From the NCBI RefSeq assembly GCF_000247695.1, contig NW_004624732.1, positions 25,931,110-25,995,109 on the forward strand: a stretch of 64,000 nucleotides of DNA, written 5' to 3'. Made by a program: the position numbers and the translations under genes. Below the pieces are notes generated by a model. It ran no database searches. It worked only from the letters and a program-made list of their open reading frames with translations, and was not told the origin of the DNA. Positions 11,651-22,965 of the stretch are shown one piece after another. This stretch comes from Heterocephalus glaber. Taxonomy: Eukaryota > Chordata > Mammalia > Rodentia > Bathyergidae. Every line of letters starts with the position of its first letter. Positions within the stretch are counted from its first letter, which is position 1.

Positions 11651-12704
11651 ATACTCAATTTTGCTTGTAGCTTGAATGCTGTAACTTCTGGATTCTGTGG
11701 CTGAGGGCAGAGTGTGCTTATAGCTCCTGACCATTTTCCCAAAACCTGTCTGGGGCCCTCAGCATCAGTGATGATGAAGCAAAACCAGGAGTTTGTAACC
11801 CAATTGCAGCCTGTGATACTGTTAGACTTGGCCAACTATTTTTCCACTTGAGAAACTTACTAACACAGAGGCCTTCTCTACAGGTGAGTTCAAATACTGT
11901 AAACACATAGACTTCTATGGCTCTGGTCAAAGCAGAAAATCAGACACCAGATGTGAGGAGCATTGGGGTGCAACCTGGTAGAGGGTACCCATGGAAGGGA
12001 GCAGTAAGGCTGCTGGACCAGTGGCTCCTAGGTCTGTGGGGAGTCAGTCCAATCTCTATGAGGCAGGGTGTCCAACGGTGGCAAGGGCAGATGTGCCATC
12101 CCCTTGGTTCTTCCCAGCTGGGACCAGTCTGGTCTATAACATTTCTGGCTACTTCCTACCCAGATCTCAAGCTTTTTTTCTGCTCAGATCATAAGGACCT
12201 CAGGTTACTTCCCTCCAACTAAGAAAATTCAAGTTCCAATAAGAAGGTCCAGATCTTTAAGGCAGAATTGATCTCTCTCCTCTGGTCCCCTTGGTGTTTG
12301 CACACAGCTAAGAGGATGTCCCTAACCTGCTGTTGTTGGTATCTTCCCTTAGGAACCAAGGGGGTGGACAGCAGGGGACCCTGGCCCCCATAATCTCCAT
12401 CACTTCCCCTATGCTAATGTTAATATTAAACCTAACACTCCTTAATATGAATAATTCACATTTCTCAGACAGGTGAAATGAATCATAACTTCTGTAGTCT
12501 TCCCAACATATAGATCTGAAATATACTGATACTCCTTAACTTGGTGTGGGGCTACATCCAGATCAGCCCATAGCATGTTGAAAATACCATAACTTGAGCC
12601 AGATGCTAGGAGCCTACATAGGATAAGGATCTCAATAAAAGGAGCTGCAGACAAGTATGAGCAATTCACTTTTGAATTATCCCTACTCATCCAGAGTAGC
12701 TTTC

Positions 12705-12705
<1 letters not shown>

Positions 12706-12747
<42 letters not shown>

Positions 12748-12820
12748 TTTTTGGTACCAGGGATTGAACTTGGGACCTTGGGCTTGCGAGACAGGCAGTG
12801 GGACCACTGAGTTCTTTACC
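12706..12820 (-). repeat. ID-like SINE with (TTTA)n tail
   Basis: About eleven TTTA units (12706-12750) are the complement of an A-rich tail. They abut an ID body (ttggtaccagggattgaact to gggaccactgag). Confidence 0.88.
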
Positions 12821-13189
12821 AATGCTGGGTTTAGGACTGCCAAGAGCTGTGTGTTTCAGCAGAGCAGTGGCTTGCTGTCCACCCCTGAATGTTACAGTGT
12901 GGCATCGTGTGGCCTGGTGTATAAACCCTCCCCAGATGTTACAGAAGCCATGTACACAACTTCCAGAAAGTGCCTGAAAATGACCTTACTTAGAATCAGA
13001 CAACATGCAGCCTTTCAGATGGACCTTTTCTCATTTTGCAACTAACCATGAGAAATATGATAGAAGAAGCCATCGGAGTGCTGTTTCATTTTTCCTCATT
13101 CTTCTCTGACAGAAGATTTTAAGACAGCAGGCCACCAGTCAACGTTTGGTGATATGATACAATTCTGGCAGTGATATGTGAAGGGAAAT

Positions 13190-14115
13190 GCACGTTAAAT
13201 TCAGAAGGAAACACTACCTCCCTCCAGTTAAAATGACTATTAACAGAAAAATAAAATAGCAAGTGCTAGTGAGGATGCAGAGAAAATGGGATTCTTATAG
13301 TTCATGGAATGTATGTACAGCCCTAGAGATAGAGGATGAAGAAAGGAATTAAGAAACTTCCCACACATCATGTAAACATTACGGACTACACATATATAAA
13401 AAAATCAAAATAGGATTGCAAAAAAATTTAAAAATAGAACTACCATAAAAGCTAGTGATCCCACTACTGAGTATATAAACAAAATAAGTGAAATTGGTAT
13501 GTTAAAAAGGCGGTTGCACTCTCATATTTATTGCAAGACTACTTACAGGAGGCAAGATTCACAAACTGCCTACATGCTCACTGTGTGTATTCTAAGTAGC
13601 CTCGTTTTAATAGATTATGAAAAAATTGCAAGTCGTATTTGCTGTATTAGCTGATGGTAGCCTCAAGTGTCCAATCCTCACAGAAACTTATTGAAAAAAG
13701 TTATTTATGTAAGTTGTTAGGGTTACTGAAGCATAAAACTTTCAGATATCCAAGTTTTTACTTAGTTTTGTAACCTATGTAGAAAAAATTTGTTTTCAAA
13801 AAAAGAGTATAGTAATAATTCTTACAAGAATAGTAAAATATCTAAATATATGTGTAGGAAAATGGACGAACCTTGAGACCATAATGCTCAGTGAGATAAA
13901 TCAGACACACAAGCTTAAATATCATTTGATTTCTCTTATATAAGAAACCCAAAATAATATGAATAAATTAAAGAGCAAAATATAAGATAATAGCTAGCTG
14001 AGGAATAGATCTTTTGTAAAAGGGAAGAGGACCGAGAGATGGAGGAAATGAAAATAAGAATTAAGATGTGTTTTATACTAACTCTCCATGATTAGTGTAA
14101 TCAATGTGGACTCCA
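13190..14115 (+). repeat. Old L1 LINE 3' ORF2 region
   Basis: Degraded L1 landmarks in order: ccagttaaaatgactattaa, gtgaggatgcagagaaaa, ccactactgagtatataaac, and ataatgctcagtgagataaa with tcagacacacaagc. Multiple stops in all frames. Confidence 0.65.
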
Positions 14116-14131
14116 ACCACATATATATATA

Positions 14132-14212
14132 TATTTTTTGGTACCTGGGATCGAACTTGGGTCCTTACACTTGCGAGGCAGGCATTGGAACCACTGAGCT
14201 AAATCCCCGGCC
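14132..14212 (-). repeat. ID-like SINE
   Basis: ttttggtacctgggatcgaa to cactgagctaaatccccggc, inserted just after the L1 remnant. Imperfect flanks (ccaaccacatatat / ctcaaccatatat) suggest a target-site duplication. Confidence 0.85.
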
Positions 14213-14219
14213 CCCTCAA

Positions 14220-17200
14220 CCATATATTAAAAAGATGAAAAAAGAATATTAAAAAAAGAACTGACTTTTCATGTCCTTCAAGTAGTTTTCCATTGTTTAT
14301 CTTTTTCTTTTTGATGACTAATCTCTGTTGGGCTAATAAATTATGTTTTTATAAAATTCAAAAAAGAAAACACCATAACTTGAAAATGCGTGGGGTTCAC
14401 CTCCCCTCCTGAACATCCTTGCTCAGCCACGCAGTACACTGTAGACTCAGTTGTTTCCCCACATGACTGAGGGGCTGGCTGGGAGCTGGGGCTCCGTGCT
14501 ACCACTCAGCATCATCTGCATATGGCTAGCCCCGGAAATGATCAGGTTTCAAAATTTGAAGTAGTGAACCAAAATAAACCCTTTTTCTTTATAAGTTAAA
14601 AGGCAAAATTTGAAGTGTGATTTCCACTAAATGCACATTTCTTTCATAATTGTAATTTTGAAAATCGTTAAGTTAAACCATTGAAAACTGGGGACTGTTA
14701 GCACAATCTACATAAAAACCAGGGCCCTTTATGCAAATAGAAGCAGCTCTCAGGGAAGTCCCCTAGTTCCCAATTCCTGGTGACTGCCCAGTGTAGTAAG
14801 CCAGGACTTCCCCAGGGCACAAGGTCAGTCTCTCTCATAGAGGCAGTGGGCAGGCACATTCCAGTACCCAGCCGGCTGGACACATCTGCAATCACCAGGA
14901 GGAACCAGGAGGCGAGGTCAGACTCGTGAAGCAGAGAGGTGATAACTGTGTATGTGTGAGTGGGGGTGACCTGGAGAAGGCTATCGGTGCTTCCATTGCA
15001 GATGACAGAACTGAACCCCAGGCAGGTGAAGGGCTTCCTTCAGGTGCCAGGGTTGGCTCTGGGCTGCCCTGGATCCGCTGTACCCTATTCCTGCCCAGTC
15101 TCTACATTCAAGCTGCCTCCCAGGTAGTGAGGGTGGGCAGGTCTTTATGTGGGTGTCACAGGTAGTCACTTGATGGGCACAAGGTTCATGCCTACTCTCT
15201 GTCAGCTCACCCTTCTCCTCACCGAGCTGGTTCTCAAGCTGTTTCCCAAATCCAGGGCTGCCCTCTATCCCAGAAGCTAAGCCTCAGGAAGCACCATTCC
15301 AGGTCTTGCTCTTTCAGGCTTGGGGATCCAGGGCCTCATGTCCCTCTCCTCACCTGACCCCTTTCCTCCCTCAGCTGACAGCAGGGGAGAGGACAGAGGA
15401 TGCCAATCTCAAATCAGAATGTAAGAGCTGGGTGACAGCCACATACATCTTAATTGGTGCATTTCTATTTTCTCTGTGGACATTTTCCCTTTCTGATGGA
15501 CTCTTACAAACATTTTACTGTTACATTTCTTGTAATACTGCCTGGAATCATTATTTAGACATCATAAAAAAATCATTATATTTTTAAAAGGAAGGCGGAT
15601 ATGTTTCCACCAAAGAGAAGTCAGAAAGCTCAGGCACACACACAGGCCAATGTATACACACACACACTCACATGCATGTTCTGTCTAACAGAAAACAGAG
15701 TTTTATCCCCGCATCTCTTTGCAAAATAAAAGTGAACATACAATTCATAGGGCTTTTTACAAACATCTACATTTTTGAATCATTCTAGAAAAATCCAGTT
15801 CCATTACTTACAGCAGCAGTTCCGTGATAAACCAATGCAGAAATGGTTACCAATAAGTAAAATGTACAATTCCCAATAGGCTTGTATTCTACAGAAATGC
15901 ATCATAAACATTAACGTTTTTTGAAGAACAAACCAGAAACCACAAAGCTGCTTCTCACTACCTGCAAGCATTGTGTGCAGTAAATCCTTGGACACTGTAC
16001 TCTGAAAAAGCTCATGACTTAATTGTCTGGACTCCCGTCCCTCAAAAGGAGGCCATGAAAATGTGCAGATGAGAAAATCTCCCTGGCTATTTTACAAGAA
16101 CCCTGTTCTACCGCTCTCTTTGCTACCAGAGGTGGTGCAGCCCTCCAGGAGTTGTCCAGTTCTCTGGACTCCAAAAAAATGTGAGGGGCCACCACTCCCT
16201 ATGCCACCTTGGACATGGATCTGTGCCCTAACTGAACTCACCAACAGGCAGGTGAGACACCTGGCTATGGTGAGAATCAGAAGCTCTGGTCTCTTGGCAA
16301 CCGTACAGAGCTGGGCCACGGCTTCTCTCAGATGCCCAACCTGTATCCAGCTTGACTTCTGCTTCTCAGATGAGGTGCCTGCCAGGTAAGGGCCTGGGCA
16401 GCCTGGCTGCCTCCCCCTTAACCTGTACTCCACTTGCTGGCTTCTGGGAGTGGTGACTGATGCTCGGTTAGAGAGTGCACTGTGGGAGAGCAGTTCTGGC
16501 CTGAGACTTCCTGTTTGGGGAGGAAACCTCACTGGGGCTGGGGATAATTAGTGGCTCAGACTCCAGTGTCTTTGCTACAGGAACTGAGGCGGGACAGCCA
16601 GAAGAATCCAGGATATGAATAAATGTCATCCAACACAGGGCAGACTGCTGTGTGTGTGTGTGGTGGCGGTGGGGTTGACTCCTCAGATACAAAGCCAAAC
16701 ATAATGGCTGCAGAAAGTGGCAATTTATCAATTTCTTCAGGGGCAATTTATCGCAATCACCATGGCTGTCATTGGCTTAGTGATAATTCTCCAAGCATTT
16801 TGTGCCAACAAAGGCTTCATTGTCATCTTCACTTGTTAGACAGCATCCACAGTGAAAAGAAAGACAGAAAAACAGCACTTCCAGAAGGGGAATCACACAT
16901 GATGGTGAGAGCACAGGCATGTGGCCCTCTGCTGCCAGTGCCTTTCAGTTGGCCCTGGAGGCCACATCTATGGCCCGAAGAAGCCAGAGGTTTGGAGACC
17001 TCTGTACCTTTGCAATGAATTATACCAGGTTTCATTTTAGGGAAAAGTATATTTGATTGTTTTCAACTTGTTTAAAAAGTAGTGACCTTAGAGTAGGGCA
17101 GCTCTGAATAACCCAGGGCATTTGATAACCAGAATGCATTCCCCCGGGCTCCAGGAAGGTTTCCTCCGAGAGTCTCCAGAATGACTGAAAACTGCAATGC

Positions 17201-17555
17201 AGCCTGCACTGTTCTGACTGTTGCAGCCCCTACTCTTGTCTCTCCTTTGAGATACACTTCCCGAGGGCAGGAGTAGATTCTGGAATCTTTCTGAAGTCCA
17301 GTACAGGCCAGCAGGCCGAGATTGACTTTCCCCTGGCTCCTTCCTGACTCTGCCCTCCCTACTTTGCCCTGTTACATCCACCCAAGTCTTAACATCCTCC
17401 TGCACCGTCTGAGTCTTCTATCCTTGAAGATGCAGCCAAAGTTCTTTGGCAGTGAAGGACTTGCCATCCCCTACAGCCCCCAGCAATCTCTCCGCTCTGA
17501 ATTCAGAGGGAGCAGCTGTTAGCGCCTCTTTACCCGGACAGACCCCGAGTGTGCA
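14220..17555. other. Intron stretch with no gene recognised
   Basis: Mostly non-repetitive intronic DNA. AT-rich blocks lie at about 14.27-14.68 and 15.40-16.00 kb, separated by GC-richer sequence. A short CA-rich patch lies at 15.63-15.68 kb and a spaced repeat at 16719-16752 (listed separately). No exon supported. Confidence 0.5.
16719..16752 (-). promoter_or_regulatory. Two GATAA-containing direct repeats, possible enhancer
   Basis: The 11-mer ggcaatttatc occurs at 16719-16729 and again at 16742-16752. On the minus strand (the STEAP3 sense) each reads GATAAATTGCC. A further GATAA is on the plus strand near 16781. The 23-bp period is about two helical turns. Enhancer function is inference only; GATA factors drive many erythroid iron genes. 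Confidence 0.3.
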
Positions 17556-17559
17556 TTTA

Positions 17560-17640
17560 GGTTCAGCCCCATGCTATCTGTGTGACCTTGGCCAGGCTGG
17601 TTTCTGTCTCTGTGCTGATGATTAAGTGAAACAGTGAACT
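17560..17640 (+). repeat. MIR fragment
   Basis: ttcagccccatgctatctgt then gtgaccttggccaggctggt and a degraded tail match the MIR core order. Confidence 0.45.
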
Positions 17641-17649
17641 TGAAAGCCC

Positions 17650-19545
17650 CAAACACACATCTTCCTTAGACCCGCTCCTGTTTTGCACATGGCCTTGCTT
17701 TGCTTGGCAGCTCACCGAACTCCTCTCCCTCTGCTGCTCTGGAGAGCTATGTCACTCTGCCACACCAGCCAAGGTCAGCCATCTACCCAACTTCAACCCC
17801 TAGGTGTCCACACAGCTCCTCCCTCTGTTCTCTGCTCACTGTGCGGTTGGCAGATGCCTGTTGGGACAAAGAGGCTCTGGCAGTACTTTCAAATGGGAGT
17901 GAATCTCAGAACCCACTGGAATAGCCCAGATTTCGGGGCAGCCCCAGGCCCAGGTCCCAGATTCGGTAGACTGGGGTGCTCAGAACTCTGTTCCTGTTGA
18001 AGCTGCTAGGTGGCCTCTGGGTCCCCTTGGAGAAGATGCCCTGTTCAGACACCACACTTCCCTAGGAACACAGAGCTGCCAGGTGTGAGTGGAAAGCAGC
18101 TGTGACATCGTACAGTTCCTCAATACTCCAGGTGGGCTGTGGGGTCCTGCTCCCCAGGTTCTCCTGAGACCCTGGCTGCACCCTGAGGCCCCTCAATCTC
18201 AGGAACTGCCTCCCCTCGCTATTCCACACAACCACACCAACCACTTCTGCTCAACAGAAGCTGAACAAGGGCCACAGGAGGACAAAAAGCAGCCACCCCG
18301 GAACTCAACAGTTTGGGGATGGCCCCTAGCCCAGCCCTCTGATCTAGGATACTTTCCAGGCCCTGGCCCCCACATCACAGTGTGTGGCGCTGGGCCCAGC
18401 ACTGTCCTGCTTCCTTCCCTTCCAGTTTTGCTGCCACCTTATTTCTAGCCAATCAGGAGCCATTTCTAAGGACCAGTCACAGAGGGCCTGTTTTCACCCC
18501 CTTTGCGGTTCTGGCCTCACATCCATATGGGGCTGATGATTCCTGCTGTCCTTGCCATGTACAGCTCCAGACAGCCACCCGGGGAGCCTCAGCAGAGACC
18601 CCTCAGATGGCAGCAAGCCCAACATGGCAATGTGCAGTGCAGACTCGAGCTGGAAGGTCCAGGTACAGCCACTCTGTCCTCCAGCTGTGTACCCAGGGCC
18701 AGTTCACCCAAGACCCTCACCCCGATGACAGGTGTCCCATCACCCTCTCGAGCCCATCAGTTAGATCACAAACCTTACTTTCTTCCCTGCAGCCCGACAG
18801 CCAGTTCACCAGCATCAGACACCCACAGTAACAGGAGGGGTCGCTCCACGTAACTGAAGCTTGAGAGCCCTGCTGTGACAGCTCGAGATGCACCTGCATT
18901 TAGTAGCCCTTTCGCCAATCCCCACATTCCTTTACAGTTATGCCACCAGTCAGTGTTACAATCCTGGGGCTGTATTTTTTTCTATCAAGTTTAATCTCCT
19001 AATCTGATAGCTCAAGAAGGCTTTAAAAATGGGCTGTTTGCTTGGATGCCAACCTGGCTGTCATTAAGAGGAAAGCAGAGGTAGGAATAAGTTACCATCT
19101 GACCTCAGAACAACCGGTGCTTACCTGATACACTTCTGCAGGTGAACCAGTGATGTAGGACAACTGTGAAGAGCTGAGAACAGACGGATTCCCAGCAACA
19201 GGATTCTCACATTGTTGAAGCAAATGAACCATAGTCTGTGCAAAGAGCAGTGTTTCTGGCAAGCTGGCAGGTGGAGGAGGGACACTTTCTACCCTGGGTT
19301 GAGCAACAGGGCAGGAGTTTATGATTCATGAGCAGCTCCCATCAGCCCTGCCCACAGCACAGCAGTCAGTACCCCCAGCTTGGAGGTGGGGAAGTATTTG
19401 TTGTCTCCAAATCCTTGTTAGCATTTGGGTCCTGAGCCATGCTGAGGTGGTTTTCATGCTTGTATTCAGAAATACAGGGAAGGTGGGGTTATTGGGGGTG
19501 ATAAACAACAGCCAAGACACTGATCCTGACAGAAGTGAGACTGGG
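17650..19545. other. Intron stretch with no gene recognised
   Basis: GC-moderate sequence with no repeat I can name and no exon-like open frame with splice sites. A non-repetitive AT-richer block near 18.90-19.06 kb (for example ctatcaagtttaatctccta) is the kind of sequence that can be a conserved non-coding element. Confidence 0.4.
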
Positions 19546-19549
19546 CTGG

Positions 19550-19612
19550 TCTTAAGAGTGCCTGGCACAAAGTTAGTGCTCAGTAAATGTTTGCTGAATA
19601 AATAAATAATGA
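19550..19612 (+). repeat. L2/MIR-type 3' tail
   Basis: gtgcctggcacaaagttagt, gctcagtaaatgtttgctga, then ataaataaataatga is the typical 3' end of an ancient CR1-like/MIR element. Confidence 0.6.
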
Positions 19613-19761
19613 AGCAGAACTTGGACAAGAATAGAGTTTGTGGTTAGGAGTCTCAGGTTTGGAGTTGAAAGAAGAGTCTGTCCCTGGGAAAGTTCCATCG
19701 TTGTGAAGAATAACACTCTCCATTTCCTAAGCATCTCAAAGTACAAGTGAATTCATGTGGT

Positions 19762-19931
19762 AGGGCATAGTGACACACGCCTGTAATCCCAGAGCTTGGG
19801 GAGCCTCAGGCAGGAAGATTGCAAGTTTGAGTCCAGCCTGGGCAATTTAGTAACTTAGCAAGACCCTGTCTCAAAATTAAAAAAAAAAAAGGCTGGAATA
19901 TATCTCAAGCCCCTAGGTTCAATCCCCAGTA

Positions 19932-19973
<42 letters not shown>

Positions 19974-20000
19974 ACACACACAGACATACACACTCACACA
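19762..20000 (+). repeat. B1-ID dimeric SINE with (CA)n expansion
   Basis: The B1-like left half is cacacgcctgtaatcccaga, gcaggaagattgcaagtttg. An A-rich linker and an ID half ending tcaatccccagtacc follow. From 19933 the tail is a CA/TCA microsatellite of about 65 bp. Confidence 0.88.
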
Positions 20001-21745
20001 AAAGCTCCTGTATACACTGTGTGGCCCAGGGCCTGGCACATGGGAGGCTGAATGTTCGGGTATGAGGACTGTGATTTCAAGTGTAATGGCACTGGGACAC
20101 ACAATAGGTTGGGAGGGGCCAACAGGCCGGAGTGTGCACACATCTGAGAACCATGCGGACCCAGTTGCAGGGGGAGGCATAGGAAGTGAGGCTTCTACAG
20201 CAGGTCTGCTTGCTGCCCAGGGCCCTGCCTCCACTCACTGCCTTCCCTCTCCAAGCTGTATAATCACTGGCTTCACTAAATAGCATGGGGTCAGTGGAGG
20301 TGGGGTAGGAGTAGGAAAAGAGGCACATGCCCCTGCAACCCCAGGAGGGAGAAAGGAGCCAACTTGGCCTTAGGTTTCAATAACTACTTACATTGGCAAA
20401 CTTCCCATTTTAAGTCAGGAGACCCCTTCCTGGTCATGATACTAGAAAGTAATTTCATGGAGTACTTAAACTTAGCTGCCTTCTGCCTGCCCAGCCCAGG
20501 AGGTCTGGGCCTCTGTGCATGGTAGGAAGGGCAGGAAAGGGTGGACACAGCCTCAGCTGTAAGGTGGGAGGTCTAATTCTGCAATGGCCTGCTTCCAAAC
20601 CTATCCAGAACCTGTCTGAAAACTATACCAGGCTGCACAAGGAAAGCAGTAGGTGGTCACACTTCTTCTCCTGGCCCAGACACTGAAAGGAGGACCTTAG
20701 AAGCCACAATCTGGGGTTCAGTTGCCTTCTCTAGGGAACTCATGGGTTCTAACTAGAAGAGCAAAAAGTGTAAAAGGTCCTGTCAGATTAACATTCAACA
20801 CTAGGGGAAAAGAGAGAGATGTGATATTTAATGCACTCCCACAATTCAGCACTCCACATAATTAACCCCCAGACAGGCACCATAGTCCCTGCGTTACAGG
20901 GCTATCATGCCCCAAGCCCCTGGAAAAGTTTACAGATGAAGAAAAAAGTTTAGAGAGCTGAAGACTTCAACACTGGCTGAGATTCAGCCTCGGGTTCACC
21001 AGACCCCAAAGCCAGGCTCTCCCTAAAGCCAGCCAGCAGTCTTTGCCTCGTCAGGTGCTCAGGTGTTCAGCTTTGGACTCTGGTCAAGAACTTTCACTTT
21101 CTAACTCCCTGAGTCCCTGGCCAGCACTCTGGTCTCTGGTAAGTCTAAGACCCTGGGACAAGGACAGGAAACATGAATGGTAGCAGCGTCTACCTGTTGA
21201 TGTCGTTAGGCTGCAAAGAGCACATCTGCTCGGCCAGGCCAGGTCCCGGGGACCTCAGCAGGGTTGGTGCAGGCTGTTCAGTTCTCAGCTGACCAGCTCA
21301 CCTGGCCTGAGGTCCCTACAGGCCGAGGCTAGCACCGTTCCCTCCACGTTAACTGCGCGCTGTCTCCTAGGGTGCCTGGCTGAGGCTGCCTGTACACACT
21401 CGAGATCCCCTTCAGGACGCCTTACCCCACTCCCCCCAGGGACACCTTCTACCCCACTAGGACTCTTCATCTGACACTGAATAAGTAGCTGCTCTCTGAC
21501 AGCCCCTGTACAGGCCAGGGATGACCTAGAAGAGCCTAGGGCCTCCAGGCACTAATGTGGTCAGCTGAACTGGGCATTTGCATTTTCAACAGACCTTGCA
21601 GGTGACTGAAGGGGCAGACCCAGGTAAGGCCTTCGGTCTTGCAGACACACTGGCCCCCAGCACTGCATGCTTTGAACTGCCAACATCCCCTTGAGTACAC
21701 AGCTTATCTGTCCCACTAGCAGGCTCAGCTGGGCTCCCAAGTCAG
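20001..21745. other. Intron stretch with no gene recognised
   Basis: No confident repeat or exon. A short MER5-like patch may lie at about 21555-21620 (gcatttgcattttcaacaga, ccttgcaggtgac). Open frames here are short and lack features. Confidence 0.4.
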
Positions 21746-21747
21746 TC

Positions 21748-21955
21748 AAACCTGGGTTCAAATCCTACTTCTGAAACTTGTGACCTATGTATACTTGCAA
21801 AATACCCAGGCTCTCTGGAGTTCGGCTTCCCCATCTGTTACAAGAGATAGCAATGGTATCTTCTTGCTGCCAGCTTCAGCTGGATGTTGGATACAGAGGC
21901 TGATGTAACGGGGCCGGGCCCACATAAACACACAATCAATGCTTGCTATTAATTA
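21748..21955 (+). repeat. MIR SINE
   Basis: cctgggttcaaatcctactt, cttgtgacctatgtatactt, cggcttccccatctgttaca and caatcaatgcttgctattaa give a nearly full-length, diverged MIR. Confidence 0.65.
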
Positions 21956-22189
21956 TATCATGGCTGCACTCTGATGGATAGAAATACCTCCAGGGGGGCA
22001 TTTCCAGAACCCCCACTTTTGCAGCCTCTTTCAGAGATGGCCCTGGTCACCTAGGAGCCCTCTTGGTGCTCTGTGCTAGAACCTGCCCGCATTTTCCCCT
22101 AGATGAAGCTTTTGGCTCCCAAAGGACATTAACAGCCTTCACCTACACAGAGTGACCAAAGTTCCAGCCACACCTCTCCGGGCAGCATG

Positions 22190-22930
22190 CCCCTAAATTT
22201 CCGGGAAGAGGGGAGGAGTGGGTATTTCCCAGGCAAGGGCCCTGCGGACAGCGGCCGGCACTGGACAGTCCAGCGTCCTGAGGATGAAGGTCCGGTGTCC
22301 CTCCCCTGGCTGGAAGAGTCTGGGAGGCCTGGAGAGGAAGATCCAGGAAGGTCCGGCCCACAGCCGCCCACTCTCCCTTGGGACTGGCGGGACAAGGGCT
22401 CCACGGCGGGGCTCATGGGTCTGGGGTCCTGGCTGGAGCCGCCGGAAGGGGCGCCCAGGTCGGCACCTGGGCTCCGCACTCCCGCTCCCCCTAGTTGGGT
22501 CCCCAGCCCTGCCCACTCCGCCGCGCACACGCGGCTTCCGTCGCTTGGGGAGGAAGCGCACAGGGCTGGGGACCAAGACCGGGGTCCTCCGCCGCCCGGC
22601 ACATGTGGCTCGGCCCTAAGGGACGCCGGTCTCCAGACGTCCTGCGACAGCCAGGGTGCGCACGGGCGGGGTTCTGGGGACAGGGCGCGGCCCACAGCCC
22701 CGCGGGGCCGGGCAGGGTCACTCACCTCTGCAGCCCGCCCGCTCCTAGCAGCAGCGGCCGTGCGGCTTGCAGGCGGAGGCTGTGGCTCGGCCGAGCTCCT
22801 CCCTCCCTGCGCCCCGCCCGTGTGCCTGGGGGCCGGACCTGTGCGCGGGGAGGTGGCCGCCCGCCAGCCCGCCGCTGCTTATCCGGCTCCACTACCTCCC
22901 CAGCGCCACAATCAGGGAGCGACAGGGTCC
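22190..22930. promoter_or_regulatory. STEAP3: CpG island at the STEAP3 5' end
   Basis: This is the only large GC- and CpG-rich block outside the GTF2F1 retrocopy. It contains repeated CCGCCC/GGGCGG-type GC boxes (for example near 22735 and 22815). It surrounds a minus-strand splice donor. CpG richness on both strands makes open frames long by chance, so none is called as protein coding. Confidence 0.8.
22726..22870 (-). other. STEAP3: Probable STEAP3 non-coding exon 1
   Basis: On the minus strand GC-rich sequence ends CTGCAGAG|GTGAG, a strong donor with GT at 22725-22724. A spliced non-coding first exon is expected for STEAP3, because the coding exon has only eight UTR bases. The transcription start is not determinable. 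I placed it around 22.87 kb, just downstream of an ATAAG patch (minus strand, about 22882-22878) that is a poor TATA. Island promoters usually have several starts. The donor is visible; the exon identity is inferred. Confidence 0.55.
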
Positions 22931-22965
22931 TTAGTCCCTATCCCCCCCCCCCCCCCAGGAGGTTG
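22871..22965 (-). promoter_or_regulatory. STEAP3: Putative STEAP3 core promoter with 15-C homopolymer
   Basis: The sequence just upstream of the probable first exon includes a run of 15 C at 22942-22956 (15 G on the gene's sense strand). No consensus TATA or CCAAT box is evident; a partial reverse CCAAT (GATTGTGG) is at about 22913-22906. Confidence 0.4.

Larger units (their letters stand above)
1645..22725 (-). other. STEAP3: STEAP3 intron 1 (inferred)
   Basis: The span lies between the inferred CpG-island first exon donor (GT at 22725-22724) and the coding-exon acceptor. It holds the repeats listed separately. Stretches without recognised repeats or exons are roughly 1750-2170, 4300-5590, 10.0-11.5, 14.3-17.5, 17.65-19.5 and 20.0-21.7 kb. 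Some of these are AT-rich, non-repetitive and could be regulatory. Additional non-coding 5' exons could be hidden here; I could not recognise any from sequence alone. Confidence 0.6.
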
